Shown: one piece after another, positions 15,714-23,040 of the stretch
How the letters are laid out: every line of letters starts with the position of its first letter
Numbering within the stretch: the stretch's first letter is position 1
Assembly: GCA_900754965.1 (NCBI GenBank)
Contig: CAAEEO010000034.1
Location: forward strand, 10,712-74,711
Source of the DNA: an uncultured Oscillospiraceae bacterium
GTDB taxonomy: Bacteria > Bacillota > Clostridia > Oscillospirales > Oscillospiraceae
DNA: 64,000 nt
Direction: 5' to 3'
Notes under the pieces: generated by a model
What the model saw: the letters and a program-made list of their open reading frames with translations, nothing else
Database searches by the model: none
Told to the model about the DNA's origin: nothing
Translations under genes and position numbers: made by a program

Positions 15714-18142
15714 ATTTTACATATCCCGGCCGAAAAACACCGGCCGTCCGGGAGCTGAATCTGCAGATCATGGCCGGAGAGTTTCTGGTACTGTGCGGGC
15801 CCTCCGGCTGCGGGAAAAGCACCCTTTTACGGCAACTGAAAACGGCATTGAGACCCCATGGAGTCCGGACGGGAACTGTGTTTTTTGAGGGAAAGGAACT
15901 GGATGCACTGGATCAGCGCACCCAAAGTCAACGGATTGGCTTTGTCCAACAGGACCCGGAACGGCAGATCGTCACGGACAAGGTCTGGCATGAATTGGCC
16001 TTTGGCCTGGAGAGTCTGGGCTGTGACACACCCACAATCCGTCGGCGGGTGGCAGAAATGGCATCCTTTTTTGGAATTCAGGAATGGTTTTATAAACCGG
16101 TGTCAGATTTGTCCGGGGGACAGAAACAGCTGCTGAATCTGGCGGCGGTGATGGTGATGCAGCCGTCTGTGCTGATTCTGGATGAGCCGACCAGTCAGTT
16201 GGACCCCATTGCGGCAACGGAGTTTTTGGGCGTGCTGGGAAAAATCAACCGGGAATTGGGCACCACCGTTCTCTTGACGGAGCACCGCTTGGAAGAGGCT
16301 TTTCCCCTGGCTACCAGAGTGGCAGTCATGGAGCGGGGGCAGCTGTTGTGCACAGGAACCCCTGAAGAAGTGGGTCAAAGGCTGAAACAGGACGGGCATG
16401 ATATGTTTCTGGCTATGCCCGCAGCCATGCAGGTCTGGGCGGCAGTGGAGTCCGGCGACCCGTGCCCGGTGACGGTGCGGGAGGGACGGGACTGGTTGGA
16501 AAAATTTGCACGGACCCATGCATTGTGGCCGCTGCCGGAAGAAGAGGCGTATCATTCTCCGGAGCCGCCGGTGATCGATACCCAGGAGGTCTGGTTTCGA
16601 TATGAAAAAAACGCTGCGGATATCGTCAAGGGCTTGTCCCTTTCTGTACAGAAGGGGGAATTTCTTGCCCTGCTTGGCGGAAACGGAACCGGAAAAACGA
16701 CAACGCTCCTGCTGTTGGCGGGAGTCCATCGACCCTACCGGGGGGAAATCCAAGTTGGAGGTACAGTGGGCATGCTGCCTCAGGACCCCCGGACGCTGTT
16801 TGTGAAAAAGACTCTGCGAGAGGATCTTTTTGCAGCGCTGAATGAAAAAGAGGCGTGCAACCTCAGCGGAGAAGAGCGGGTGGCCGAAGTTGCACGGCTG
16901 TGCCGTCTGGAAACTTTGCTGGACAGCCACCCCTATGACCTGTCCGGTGGAGAACAGCAGCGGGCTGCTCTGGCCAAAGTGCTGCTGATGAAACCGGAGA
17001 TCCTGCTGATGGATGAGCCGACCAAGGGACTGGATGCGGAATCTAAGCGACTGTTTGGTGCGATCCTGCGAGCGCTGCAGCGCCGGGGGGTGACGATTAT
17101 AATGGTCAGCCACGATATGGATTTCTGTGCCCGATATGCCCACCGATGTGCGCTGTTTTTTGACGGAACGATCGTTGCAGATGGGACACCCCAGGAATTT
17201 TTTTCCGGGAACAATTTTTATACCACGGCAGCCAATCGCATGTCGCGTCAGCAGCTGCCCCGGGCGGTGACCCCGGAAGAAGTGATTACAGCCTGCGGAG
17301 GCATTGTGCCGCCGGAACTGGAATTGCAGGAATGTGCCATTTCCTTTCCAGTGGTGGAGTCACCGGTCTGGGAAGAAGAACCGTTTCCGGAATCATACTC
17401 AAAAAAGGAAAAACTGTCCAAACGGACATGGATTGCGATGGCGCTGATCCTTCTGCTGATTCCCCTGACATTGTATGTAGGACAAGCTTTTCTTTCCGGC
17501 AGAAAGTATTATTTGATCTCTATGATAGTCCTTCTGGAATGTATGTTTCCGTTCTTCCTGCTGTTCGAGAGCAGAAAACCACAGGCCCGGGAGCTGATCG
17601 TGATCGCGGTGCTGTGTGCCATTGGTGTGGCGGGACGGGCAGTGTTTTTCATGCTGCCGCAGTTTAAGCCGGTGATGGCCATTGCCATTCTTGCGGGGGT
17701 AGCCTTTGGCGGGGAGAGCGGGTTTCTGGTGGGAGCTGTGACCATGCTCGCATCCAATGTGCTGTTTGGTCAGGGGCCTTGGACACCTTGGCAGATGTTT
17801 TGTATGGGAATCATCGGATTTCTGGCAGGCGTACTGTGCCGGAAAGGGTGGCTGCGGCGGACAAGAGCATCTCTGGCGCTGTTTGGAGGAATCTCAGCGG
17901 TGCTGATCTATGGTGGAATCATGAATACCGCCTCGGCGCTGATGTGGAGCGGGGAGTTGAATGGGAAAATTTTGCTGACCTATTATTTGTCCGGACTGCC
18001 GATGGACTGCGTCCATGCCGGGGCCACCTGGCTGTTTTTGTGGATCGGTGCCGAACCGATGCTGGAAAAATTGGAACGCATCAAAGTCAAATACGGTCTG
18101 ATAGAAAATGAATCCCATTCCGGCTCAAAAAATAATGGATAA
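15686..18142 (+). CDS. ECF transporter fusion: two ATPases plus S-component-like membrane domain
   Basis: An 818-residue polypeptide with three parts. ABC domain 1 (about 1-235) has Walker A GPSGCGKST, signature LSGGQKQ and LILDEPTSQLD. ABC domain 2 (about 297-510) has Walker A GGNGTGKTT, signature LSGGEQQR and LLMDEPTKGLD. The C-terminal 220 residues carry about six hydrophobic helices with S-component-like wording (IAVLCAIGVAGRAVFFMLPQ, AGVAFGGESGFLVGA, FGQGPWTPWQM). A complete EcfA-EcfA'-S set is thus joined in one chain, with EcfT separate. I chose the ATG at 15686 because GGGAGGAAC precedes it; 15671 is in frame but lies on that site. Substrate specificity (cobalamin or precursor) rests on the riboswitch context. 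Confidence 0.88.
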   Translation: METFDIRNLNFTYPGRKTPAVRELNLQIMAGEFLVLCGPSGCGKSTLLRQLKTALRPHGVRTGTVFFEGKELDALDQRTQSQRIGFVQQDPERQIVTDKVWHELAFGLESLGCDTPTIRRRVAEMASFFGIQEWFYKPVSDLSGGQKQLLNLAAVMVMQPSVLILDEPTSQLDPIAATEFLGVLGKINRELGTTVLLTEHRLEEAFPLATRVAVMERGQLLCTGTPEEVGQRLKQDGHDMFLAMPAAMQVWAAVESGDPCPVTVREGRDWLEKFARTHALWPLPEEEAYHSPEPPVIDTQEVWFRYEKNAADIVKGLSLSVQKGEFLALLGGNGTGKTTTLLLLAGVHRPYRGEIQVGGTVGMLPQDPRTLFVKKTLREDLFAALNEKEACNLSGEERVAEVARLCRLETLLDSHPYDLSGGEQQRAALAKVLLMKPEILLMDEPTKGLDAESKRLFGAILRALQRRGVTIIMVSHDMDFCARYAHRCALFFDGTIVADGTPQEFFSGNNFYTTAANRMSRQQLPRAVTPEEVITACGGIVPPELELQECAISFPVVESPVWEEEPFPESYSKKEKLSKRTWIAMALILLLIPLTLYVGQAFLSGRKYYLISMIVLLECMFPFFLLFESRKPQARELIVIAVLCAIGVAGRAVFFMLPQFKPVMAIAILAGVAFGGESGFLVGAVTMLASNVLFGQGPWTPWQMFCMGIIGFLAGVLCRKGWLRRTRASLALFGGISAVLIYGGIMNTASALMWSGELNGKILLTYYLSGLPMDCVHAGATWLFLWIGAEPMLEKLERIKVKYGLIENESHSGSKNNG

Positions 18143-18152
18143 ATACATACGA

Positions 18153-18184
18153 AAAAGAGGACCGTTTTTGAACGGTCCTCTTTT
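18153..18184 (+). terminator. Terminator of the cobalamin-uptake operon
   Basis: A 14-pair stem AAAAGAGGACCGTT/AACGGTCCTCTTTT with a TTTG loop, ending in four T. Confidence 0.85.
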
Positions 18185-18222
18185 GTGTGGAAAGATCTTG
18201 AAATTGTGCATTGCCTGGAAAC

Positions 18223-18253
18223 AAAAAAGGTGCAAGCAACTACTGCTTGCACC
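18223..18253 (-). terminator. Terminator of tRNA-Ala
   Basis: Read leftward: GGTGCAAGCA, loop GTAGT, TGCTTGCACC, then TTTTTT. It directly follows the tRNA-Ala gene. Confidence 0.9.
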
Positions 18254-18260
18254 AAATCGT

Positions 18261-18336
18261 TGGTGGAGACGAAGAGGATCGAACTCTCGACCTTACGGAT
18301 GCGAACCGTACGCTCTCCCAGCTGAGCTACGCCCCC
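18261..18336 (-). tRNA. tRNA-Ala (anticodon CGC)
   Basis: A 76-base cloverleaf read leftward, with acceptor GGGGGCG/CGTCTCC carrying the G3-U70 pair that defines alanine tRNAs, anticodon stem TACGG/CCGTA with loop TTCGCAT (anticodon CGC), T-arm GAGAGTTCGATCCTC and an encoded CCA. It reads GCG codons. Confidence 0.95.
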
Positions 18337-18404
18337 AAAAATCATTATTTTCATTATAGCACAATTTTTTCGTTTGTAAAGATTGCAATTACGAAAAAAT
18401 TATG

Positions 18405-18433
18405 TTGATTAAATCTCTCTTTTGTAGTAGAAT
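18405..18433 (+). promoter_or_regulatory. Promoter of the SRP RNA
   Basis: TTGATT at 18405-18410 and TAGAAT at 18428-18433 with a 17-base spacer. The expected start coincides with the first base of the SRP RNA helix at about 18441. Confidence 0.85.
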
Positions 18434-18440
18434 ACCAGAG

Positions 18441-18736
18441 CGGCGATTGACAAGGCTGCACTAGTCGGGGAGCCAGCGGTGCCCTGTAACCTGCAATCCG
18501 CTACAGCAGGGATGAATTCCTGTTTTAGGGGGTGCGTAGTGTCGTTTGCCCATGGCGGGCGGCGTTGATGATCCGGTCTCGAGCAACGGAAACTTTCGAA
18601 CCATGTCAGGCGGGGAACCGAGCAGCATTAAGGAAGACCTTTCGTGTGCCTTGAGGCAGCCGGATCTGAGCAAGCCACCTTGGTTAGCGGGCATGGCGCA
18701 TTTTCGACAACAGGTGTGCAGTCTTGTCAATCGCCG
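18441..18736 (+). ncRNA. ffs: Signal recognition particle RNA, long Gram-positive type
   Basis: About 296 bases. The ends pair (CGGCGATTGACAAG near 18441 with CTTGTCAATCGCCG near 18736), giving the long SRP helix. The Ffh-binding S domain is exact: GTCAGG-C-GG-GGAA-CC-G-AGCAGC at 18605-18626, with the GGAA tetraloop and the symmetric loop bases. The 5' part carries the Alu-domain region seen in Bacillus- and Clostridium-type scRNA. It lies directly before dnaX, as scr does in Bacillus subtilis. Confidence 0.93.
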
Positions 18737-18769
18737 TACTTTTATATTCAAATGAAATGGGTGAGCAAA

Positions 18770-20488
18770 TTGTATCAGGCATTATACCGCAAGTATCGCC
18801 CCCGCGCCTTTGATGACGTTGTGGGACAGGAGCATATCACGGAAACGCTGAAGAATCAGGTACGCGGCGATAAGCTCAGCCATGCTTATTTGTTCATCGG
18901 CACCCGAGGCACCGGCAAGACCACCTGCGCCAAAATTCTGGCCAAGGCTGTCAACTGTGAGCATCCGGTGAATGGAAACCCCTGCAACGAATGTCCTTCC
19001 TGCCGCGGAATCGACGACGGCACCATCATGGATGTGGTGGAGCTGGACGCTGCCTCCAACAACGGCGTGGACAATGTCCGGGCGCTGCGGGACGAGGCCA
19101 TCTTCACTCCCGCAGGGGCGAAAAAACGGGTGTATATCATTGATGAGGTGCACATGCTTTCCACGGCGGCGTTCAATGCGCTGCTGAAAATCATGGAAGA
19201 GCCGCCCGCCCATTTGATGTTTATTCTGGCTACTACGGAGCTGAAAAAGGTGCCTGCCACCATTCTTTCCCGCTGCCAGAAATATAGCTTTAAGCGCATC
19301 GATTCTACTGTGGTGGCAAACCGGCTGCTCTATGTAGCCGAACAGGAGCATCTCCATTTGGAGCGGGATGCGGCAGAGCTTTTGGGCCGTCTGGCCGATG
19401 GTTCCATGCGGGACGGATTGTCTTTGCTGGATCAGGTTTTGGGAGACGGGAATATCACTGTGGAGTCGGTACTGTCCTGTACCGGACTGGTCGGCAGCCT
19501 GCAGACAGTGCAGCTGTTGGAATATGTGGCGCAGGGGGATGCCGGCAATGCGTTGGCGCTGTTCGGAAAACTTTGGCAGGATGGAAAAGACCCGGCTATG
19601 CTGTTGGATGAACTGTCTGATTTGCTGCGGGATGTACTGCTGTTTCGTGCGGCTCCCCGGACTTGCGGACAGCTTTTGAGCGGAAATTATGATACCCAGG
19701 CGTTGGGGCGATTTGTAGATCTGCTGTCTCCGTCGACGCTGTTGGCCGATCTGGAAACGGTGCAGAATGCCCAGGACAAGCTGCGGGATAGCAGCAACGC
19801 CCGTATGGTGGTGGAACTGTGTCTGATTGGACTGTGTGACCCCACCCTCAGCGATAGTTTGGCGGGACTGCGTGCCCGGATTGAGCAGTTGGAACGACAG
19901 ATTGCCGAGGGCGGTGTTCCTGCCGGTGGAAGAGGGACTGCGGATGCTGCTCCGGTGATGCGGGGACAGACTGAGCCCCGGACGGCAGTGCCCAGGGTGG
20001 AACAGCGACCGTCCTATGCGCCTCCTGTCTCCAGACAGGAGCAGGATCTCCCGCCATGGGAAACGCCTGCACCGTCCTACGAGCCGGAAGAGGAACGGCC
20101 GCCTTTGCCGGAAGAGCCGCCGATGCCGGAGAAACGGTATCAGGAATCCTATGCCGTCCGGCGGACACCGGAGAAACAGGCAGGCGCGCAGGACGACCGC
20201 TGGCAGGCTTTTCTGTCGGCATCCCGCGGAATTTTGGGGCCGGGCCCCAGCGGACTGCTGTATCAGTGTTCTGCGACCTTTGAACCGGACAGTATGACCA
20301 TTGCAGCGCCTGATTTCCCCTATATGCAGCTGTCCTCTCAAACCAATTTGCAAAAACTGAAAGCTTGCGGAGAACAGGTGTATGGAAAACCTGTTCGGGT
20401 GGAACTGATTAATCAGGAGGTGGATGCACCTCGCGCCACCCGCAGCTTGGATGAACTGAAAAAATTTGACATTGTGAAATTTCAATAA
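18770..20488 (+). CDS. dnaX: DnaX, DNA polymerase III tau/gamma clamp-loader subunit
   Basis: The AAA+ clamp-loader ATPase, 572 residues from a TTG start that gives the canonical N-terminus MYQALYRKYRP. GGGTGAG lies five bases before it. The in-frame ATG at 18752 is only 16 bases past the SRP RNA end and has no ribosome binding site. Walker A GTRGTGKTT, the zinc cysteines (CEHP...CNECPSC), Walker B YIIDEVHML and an arginine-finger SRC motif (ILSRCQK) are present. A Pro/Glu-rich linker (about 400-480) precedes a C-terminal domain that would contact the polymerase. The upstream promoter seems to be that of the SRP RNA, so dnaX may be transcribed by read-through. Confidence 0.95.
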   Translation: MYQALYRKYRPRAFDDVVGQEHITETLKNQVRGDKLSHAYLFIGTRGTGKTTCAKILAKAVNCEHPVNGNPCNECPSCRGIDDGTIMDVVELDAASNNGVDNVRALRDEAIFTPAGAKKRVYIIDEVHMLSTAAFNALLKIMEEPPAHLMFILATTELKKVPATILSRCQKYSFKRIDSTVVANRLLYVAEQEHLHLERDAAELLGRLADGSMRDGLSLLDQVLGDGNITVESVLSCTGLVGSLQTVQLLEYVAQGDAGNALALFGKLWQDGKDPAMLLDELSDLLRDVLLFRAAPRTCGQLLSGNYDTQALGRFVDLLSPSTLLADLETVQNAQDKLRDSSNARMVVELCLIGLCDPTLSDSLAGLRARIEQLERQIAEGGVPAGGRGTADAAPVMRGQTEPRTAVPRVEQRPSYAPPVSRQEQDLPPWETPAPSYEPEEERPPLPEEPPMPEKRYQESYAVRRTPEKQAGAQDDRWQAFLSASRGILGPGPSGLLYQCSATFEPDSMTIAAPDFPYMQLSSQTNLQKLKACGEQVYGKPVRVELINQEVDAPRATRSLDELKKFDIVKFQ

Positions 20489-20506
20489 ACAGGAGGAAGA
20501 TGACTT

Positions 20507-20857
20507 ATGGCAAAAAGACCCCAGTACCGCGGCGGATACGGCGGACCGAATATGAATCAGCAGGCCAGTCTGATGCGTCAGGCACAGAAAATGCAGGAAG
20601 AACTGGTAAAAGCACAGGAAGAACTGGAAAACAGCACTTTTACCGCAAAAGCAGGCGGCGGTGTGGTTTCTGCAACGGTCAGCGGCAAGCATAGTCTGAT
20701 TTCCATTGAGATCGATCCCGAGGCAGTGGATCCCGATGATGTGGAAATGCTGCAGGATCTGATCGTGGCGGCAGTCAACGCTGCCAACCAGATGGTGGAA
20801 ACCGCCTCTGCGGAGACGATGTCCAAAATCAGCGGCGGTCTGAATCTGGGACTGTAA
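20507..20857 (+). CDS. ebfC: YbaB/EbfC nucleoid-associated protein
   Basis: A 116-residue YbaB-family DNA-binding protein. The Gly-rich N-terminal extension (RGGYGGPN) is followed by the family core: MRQAQKMQEELVKAQEEL, a beta strand with GGGVVSATVSG, and IDPEAVDPDDVEMLQDLIVAAVNAA. It forms a dimer that binds DNA without strict sequence preference. AGGAGG precedes the ATG and the gap to dnaX is 18 bases. The usual third gene, recR, is missing: a terminator follows at once. Confidence 0.93.
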   Translation: MAKRPQYRGGYGGPNMNQQASLMRQAQKMQEELVKAQEELENSTFTAKAGGGVVSATVSGKHSLISIEIDPEAVDPDDVEMLQDLIVAAVNAANQMVETASAETMSKISGGLNLGL

Positions 20858-20867
20858 TTTTTGAAAG

Positions 20868-20900
20868 AACGGAAAGGAACTTGGTTCCTTTCCGTTTTTT
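20868..20900 (+). terminator. Terminator of dnaX-ebfC
   Basis: ACGGAAAGGAAC, loop TTG, GTTCCTTTCCGT, followed by T residues. Confidence 0.9.
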
Positions 20901-20930
20901 GCTTATACCGAGAAATGACAGGGCTGAGAC

Positions 20931-20959
20931 TTTCCTTTCTGTGGGAAATATGGTATGAT
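20931..20959 (+). promoter_or_regulatory. Possible extended -10 promoter for the gene at 21001
   Basis: TGGTATGAT (extended -10, with TATGAT at 20954-20959) and a weak -35 TTTCCT at 20931-20936. Confidence 0.5.
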
Positions 20960-21000
20960 TTGAATAGAAAGAGCCCAGTCCATGGGGAAAGGAGCGGCCT

Positions 21001-21504
21001 ATGAAACAGTATCAAAGTTTCATTGTGAAGATCGTGGCGATCGCACTGGTTATCAGTGGAGGATGGTGCATCTGGCGAGCCACCAGAGTGGTTCCCGAGC
21101 TGGGGGCGGAGGTATCTGAACCGGTCAATCAGGCGGAAGGAATCACATTGGACATTATGGGACAGCAATCTTCTGTCAGAAAGGGTTTGGTGATTCGGTG
21201 GGAAGTCCACGCAGAATCTTCCCAGGTCTATACATTTGGCGGTGACGAAGAATCCTTTGTATATCTGGAACGCTGTGTGGATGGAAAATGGTATCGGTTG
21301 GAAAAAGACCCGGAAACACCAACGACTCACCGGGATAAAATTTGCGTTGGCGGAGGGGAGAATACCGGAATGTACGCAAATTTTGTGCAGAAGTACGATG
21401 GCTATGGCAACCATCTGGAAGATGGGCAGTACCGTCTGACTTTGGAAATGAAAGATTCGGATGGGAACACCTGCTATTTGGCGGCAGAATTTTCGGTGGA
21501 TTGA
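21001..21504 (+). CDS. Exported Ig-like domain protein of unknown function
   Basis: A 167-residue protein with one N-terminal hydrophobic segment (about 8-26, uncleaved anchor or signal peptide; no lipobox). The rest is beta-rich and resembles the bacterial Ig-like domain found in many Firmicute lipoproteins: EESFVYLERCVDGKWYRLEK in the middle and LEDGQYRLTLEMKD near the end. This is a pattern-based guess. AAAGGAG lies seven bases before the ATG. It is followed 34 bases later by the SpoU methyltransferase gene, with no evident functional link. Confidence 0.7.
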   Translation: MKQYQSFIVKIVAIALVISGGWCIWRATRVVPELGAEVSEPVNQAEGITLDIMGQQSSVRKGLVIRWEVHAESSQVYTFGGDEESFVYLERCVDGKWYRLEKDPETPTTHRDKICVGGGENTGMYANFVQKYDGYGNHLEDGQYRLTLEMKDSDGNTCYLAAEFSVD

Positions 21505-21538
21505 TAGCAAGAAACGACGATAAAGAGGGGAAAGACGA

Positions 21539-22360
21539 TTGATCAAAGAAGTGACAGATCTTAGCAGTCCGGAATTGGCACTGTTTTCACAGTTGACGGA
21601 GGGGCAGCTGCGGCGCAGGCAGGAACCGGAACAGGGGATTTTCATTGCGGAAAGTGAAAAAGTGATTTCCTATGCACTGGAGGCGGGGTACGAGCCGGTG
21701 GCGCTGCTGATGGAGAAGAAACATCTGGCGGGAAAAGGTGCATCGCTGATTGAGAAATGCGGGCAGATCCCGGTATACACCGGGGAAAGTGCGCTGTTGG
21801 AAGGACTGACAGGATACCGTCTGACCCGGGGGATGCTGTGTGCCATGCGCCGGAGAGCGCTTCCCAGTGTGGAAGAAGTCTGTGCCGGAGCGCACCGGAT
21901 CGCAGTGCTGGAGGGAATCGTGGACCCTACGAATGTGGGGGCGATATTCCGCTCTGCTGCGGCGCTGCACATGGATGCCGTACTGGTCACGCCGACCTGC
22001 TGTGACCCATTGTACCGCCGGGCAGCCAGAGTGAGTATGGGAACGGTATTTCAGATTCCATGGACCCGAATCGGACAGCGGGCAGAGGATTGGCCGGAGC
22101 AGGGACTGAAACGGCTGAAAGAACTGGGATTTCGGACGGCGGCCATGGCACTGCAGGGGGACGGCGTTTCCATCGATGATCCACGATTGATGCAGGAGGA
22201 AAAACTGGCGATCATTTTGGGGACGGAAGGGGATGGCCTGGCATCGCGGACCATTGCAGGCTGTGATGACACGGTCTGTATCCCCATGGCCCGCGGTGTG
22301 GATTCTCTGAATGTGGCGGCGGCCAGTGCAGTGGCATTTTGGCAGCTGCGGTATCGGTAA
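21539..22360 (+). CDS. SpoU/TrmH-family RNA 2'-O-methyltransferase
   Basis: A 273-residue SPOUT methyltransferase. A small N-terminal substrate-binding domain (about 1-105, with FIAESEKVISYAL) is followed by the knotted catalytic domain. Motif 1 is IVDPTNVGAIFRSA with the catalytic Asn/Arg pair, motif 2 is ILGTEGDGL, and motif 3 is IPMARGVDSLNVAAASAV. The family methylates ribose in 23S rRNA or tRNA; the exact target cannot be told from sequence alone. The start is TTG, with GAGGGG seven bases upstream. An inverted repeat (CGTCTG/CAGACG) lies about 40 bases after the stop but lacks a T-run. Confidence 0.9.
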   Translation: MIKEVTDLSSPELALFSQLTEGQLRRRQEPEQGIFIAESEKVISYALEAGYEPVALLMEKKHLAGKGASLIEKCGQIPVYTGESALLEGLTGYRLTRGMLCAMRRRALPSVEEVCAGAHRIAVLEGIVDPTNVGAIFRSAAALHMDAVLVTPTCCDPLYRRAARVSMGTVFQIPWTRIGQRAEDWPEQGLKRLKELGFRTAAMALQGDGVSIDDPRLMQEEKLAIILGTEGDGLASRTIAGCDDTVCIPMARGVDSLNVAAASAVAFWQLRYR

Positions 22361-22460
22361 AAACTGGAAGTTTTGGAAACTTTTTGGCGCCGGAATTCGT
22401 CTGTGTCAATAAAGGCAGACGAAAATGCATAGCTATACAGCATAGAAAGGGGCGCTTAAA

Positions 22461-22967
22461 ATGAAAGAAAAATGGATTGCATGGATGTTGTCAGGAATAC
22501 TTATGGTTGCTGTTGCCGGCTGCGGCGGGCAGGAGCAAACAGACCCGAATACGCAACAGCCCCCCGAAACGGAACAGACAGCGCCGCCGGAGATTCCAGC
22601 GGAAGAAACGGAAACATTACACGCATTGCTGAGCCACATTGCAACCGATGTGCAGCCAGGGGCTGCCGGCACCAGTCTGCGGGCCGTGCAGGTGGCCGTG
22701 GAAATGATGGAGTGGAGCACAGAAACGGCTTTGACCGCGGAACAGGCGGAGAGACTTGCAGATGAGTGGCTATTGCAGCAGACGGAAGAAACCCGGGCGA
22801 ATTTTTCGGTAAGCGTGACCAGCGTCAAAGAGGCCTGCGAACAGCTGATGACTGAAGGCAATGAGGAACTTTTGGAATCTGCGGGATGTACGGAAACGGA
22901 GTATCCCTGGACACAGGAACAGGGCGGTTTGGCGATGTCACTGCTGGAAACACTGGAACAGAAGTAA
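22461..22967 (+). CDS. Small lipoprotein of unknown function
   Basis: A 168-residue protein with a type II signal peptide: a basic start (MKEKW), a hydrophobic core and a VAGC lipobox that makes C21 the lipidated residue. A Thr/Pro/Glu-rich linker (about 24-50) leads to a mostly helical, acidic domain with repeated Glu-rich helices (TALTAEQAERLADEWLLQQ). I recognise no family. AAAGGGGCG precedes the ATG. It stands alone, bounded downstream by a bidirectional terminator. Confidence 0.72.
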   Translation: MKEKWIAWMLSGILMVAVAGCGGQEQTDPNTQQPPETEQTAPPEIPAEETETLHALLSHIATDVQPGAAGTSLRAVQVAVEMMEWSTETALTAEQAERLADEWLLQQTEETRANFSVSVTSVKEACEQLMTEGNEELLESAGCTETEYPWTQEQGGLAMSLLETLEQK

Positions 22968-22973
22968 AATATG

Positions 22974-23009
22974 AAAAAAGAGGAGTTGGTTTTCCAACTC
23001 CTCTTTTTT
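22974..23009. terminator. Bidirectional terminator
   Basis: An 11-pair stem AGAGGAGTTGG/CCAACTCCTCT with a TTTT loop, flanked by A-run and T-run. It serves the lipoprotein gene and the convergent permease gene. Confidence 0.92.
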
Positions 23010-23040
23010 GTTTTAAATGAATGTGTGCTTTCTGTTCCAA

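Noticed and set aside
18461..18755. Open frames of 96 and 69 residues within the SRP RNA
   Set aside because: The RNA structure and S-domain motif explain the sequence.
18644..18769. An upstream extension of dnaX
   Set aside because: It would translate the 3' part of the SRP RNA. The family N-terminus begins at MYQALYRKYRP.
22398..22421. The inverted repeat CGTCTG/CAGACG after the SpoU gene as a terminator
   Set aside because: The stem is only six pairs with a 12-base loop, and no T-run follows on either strand.
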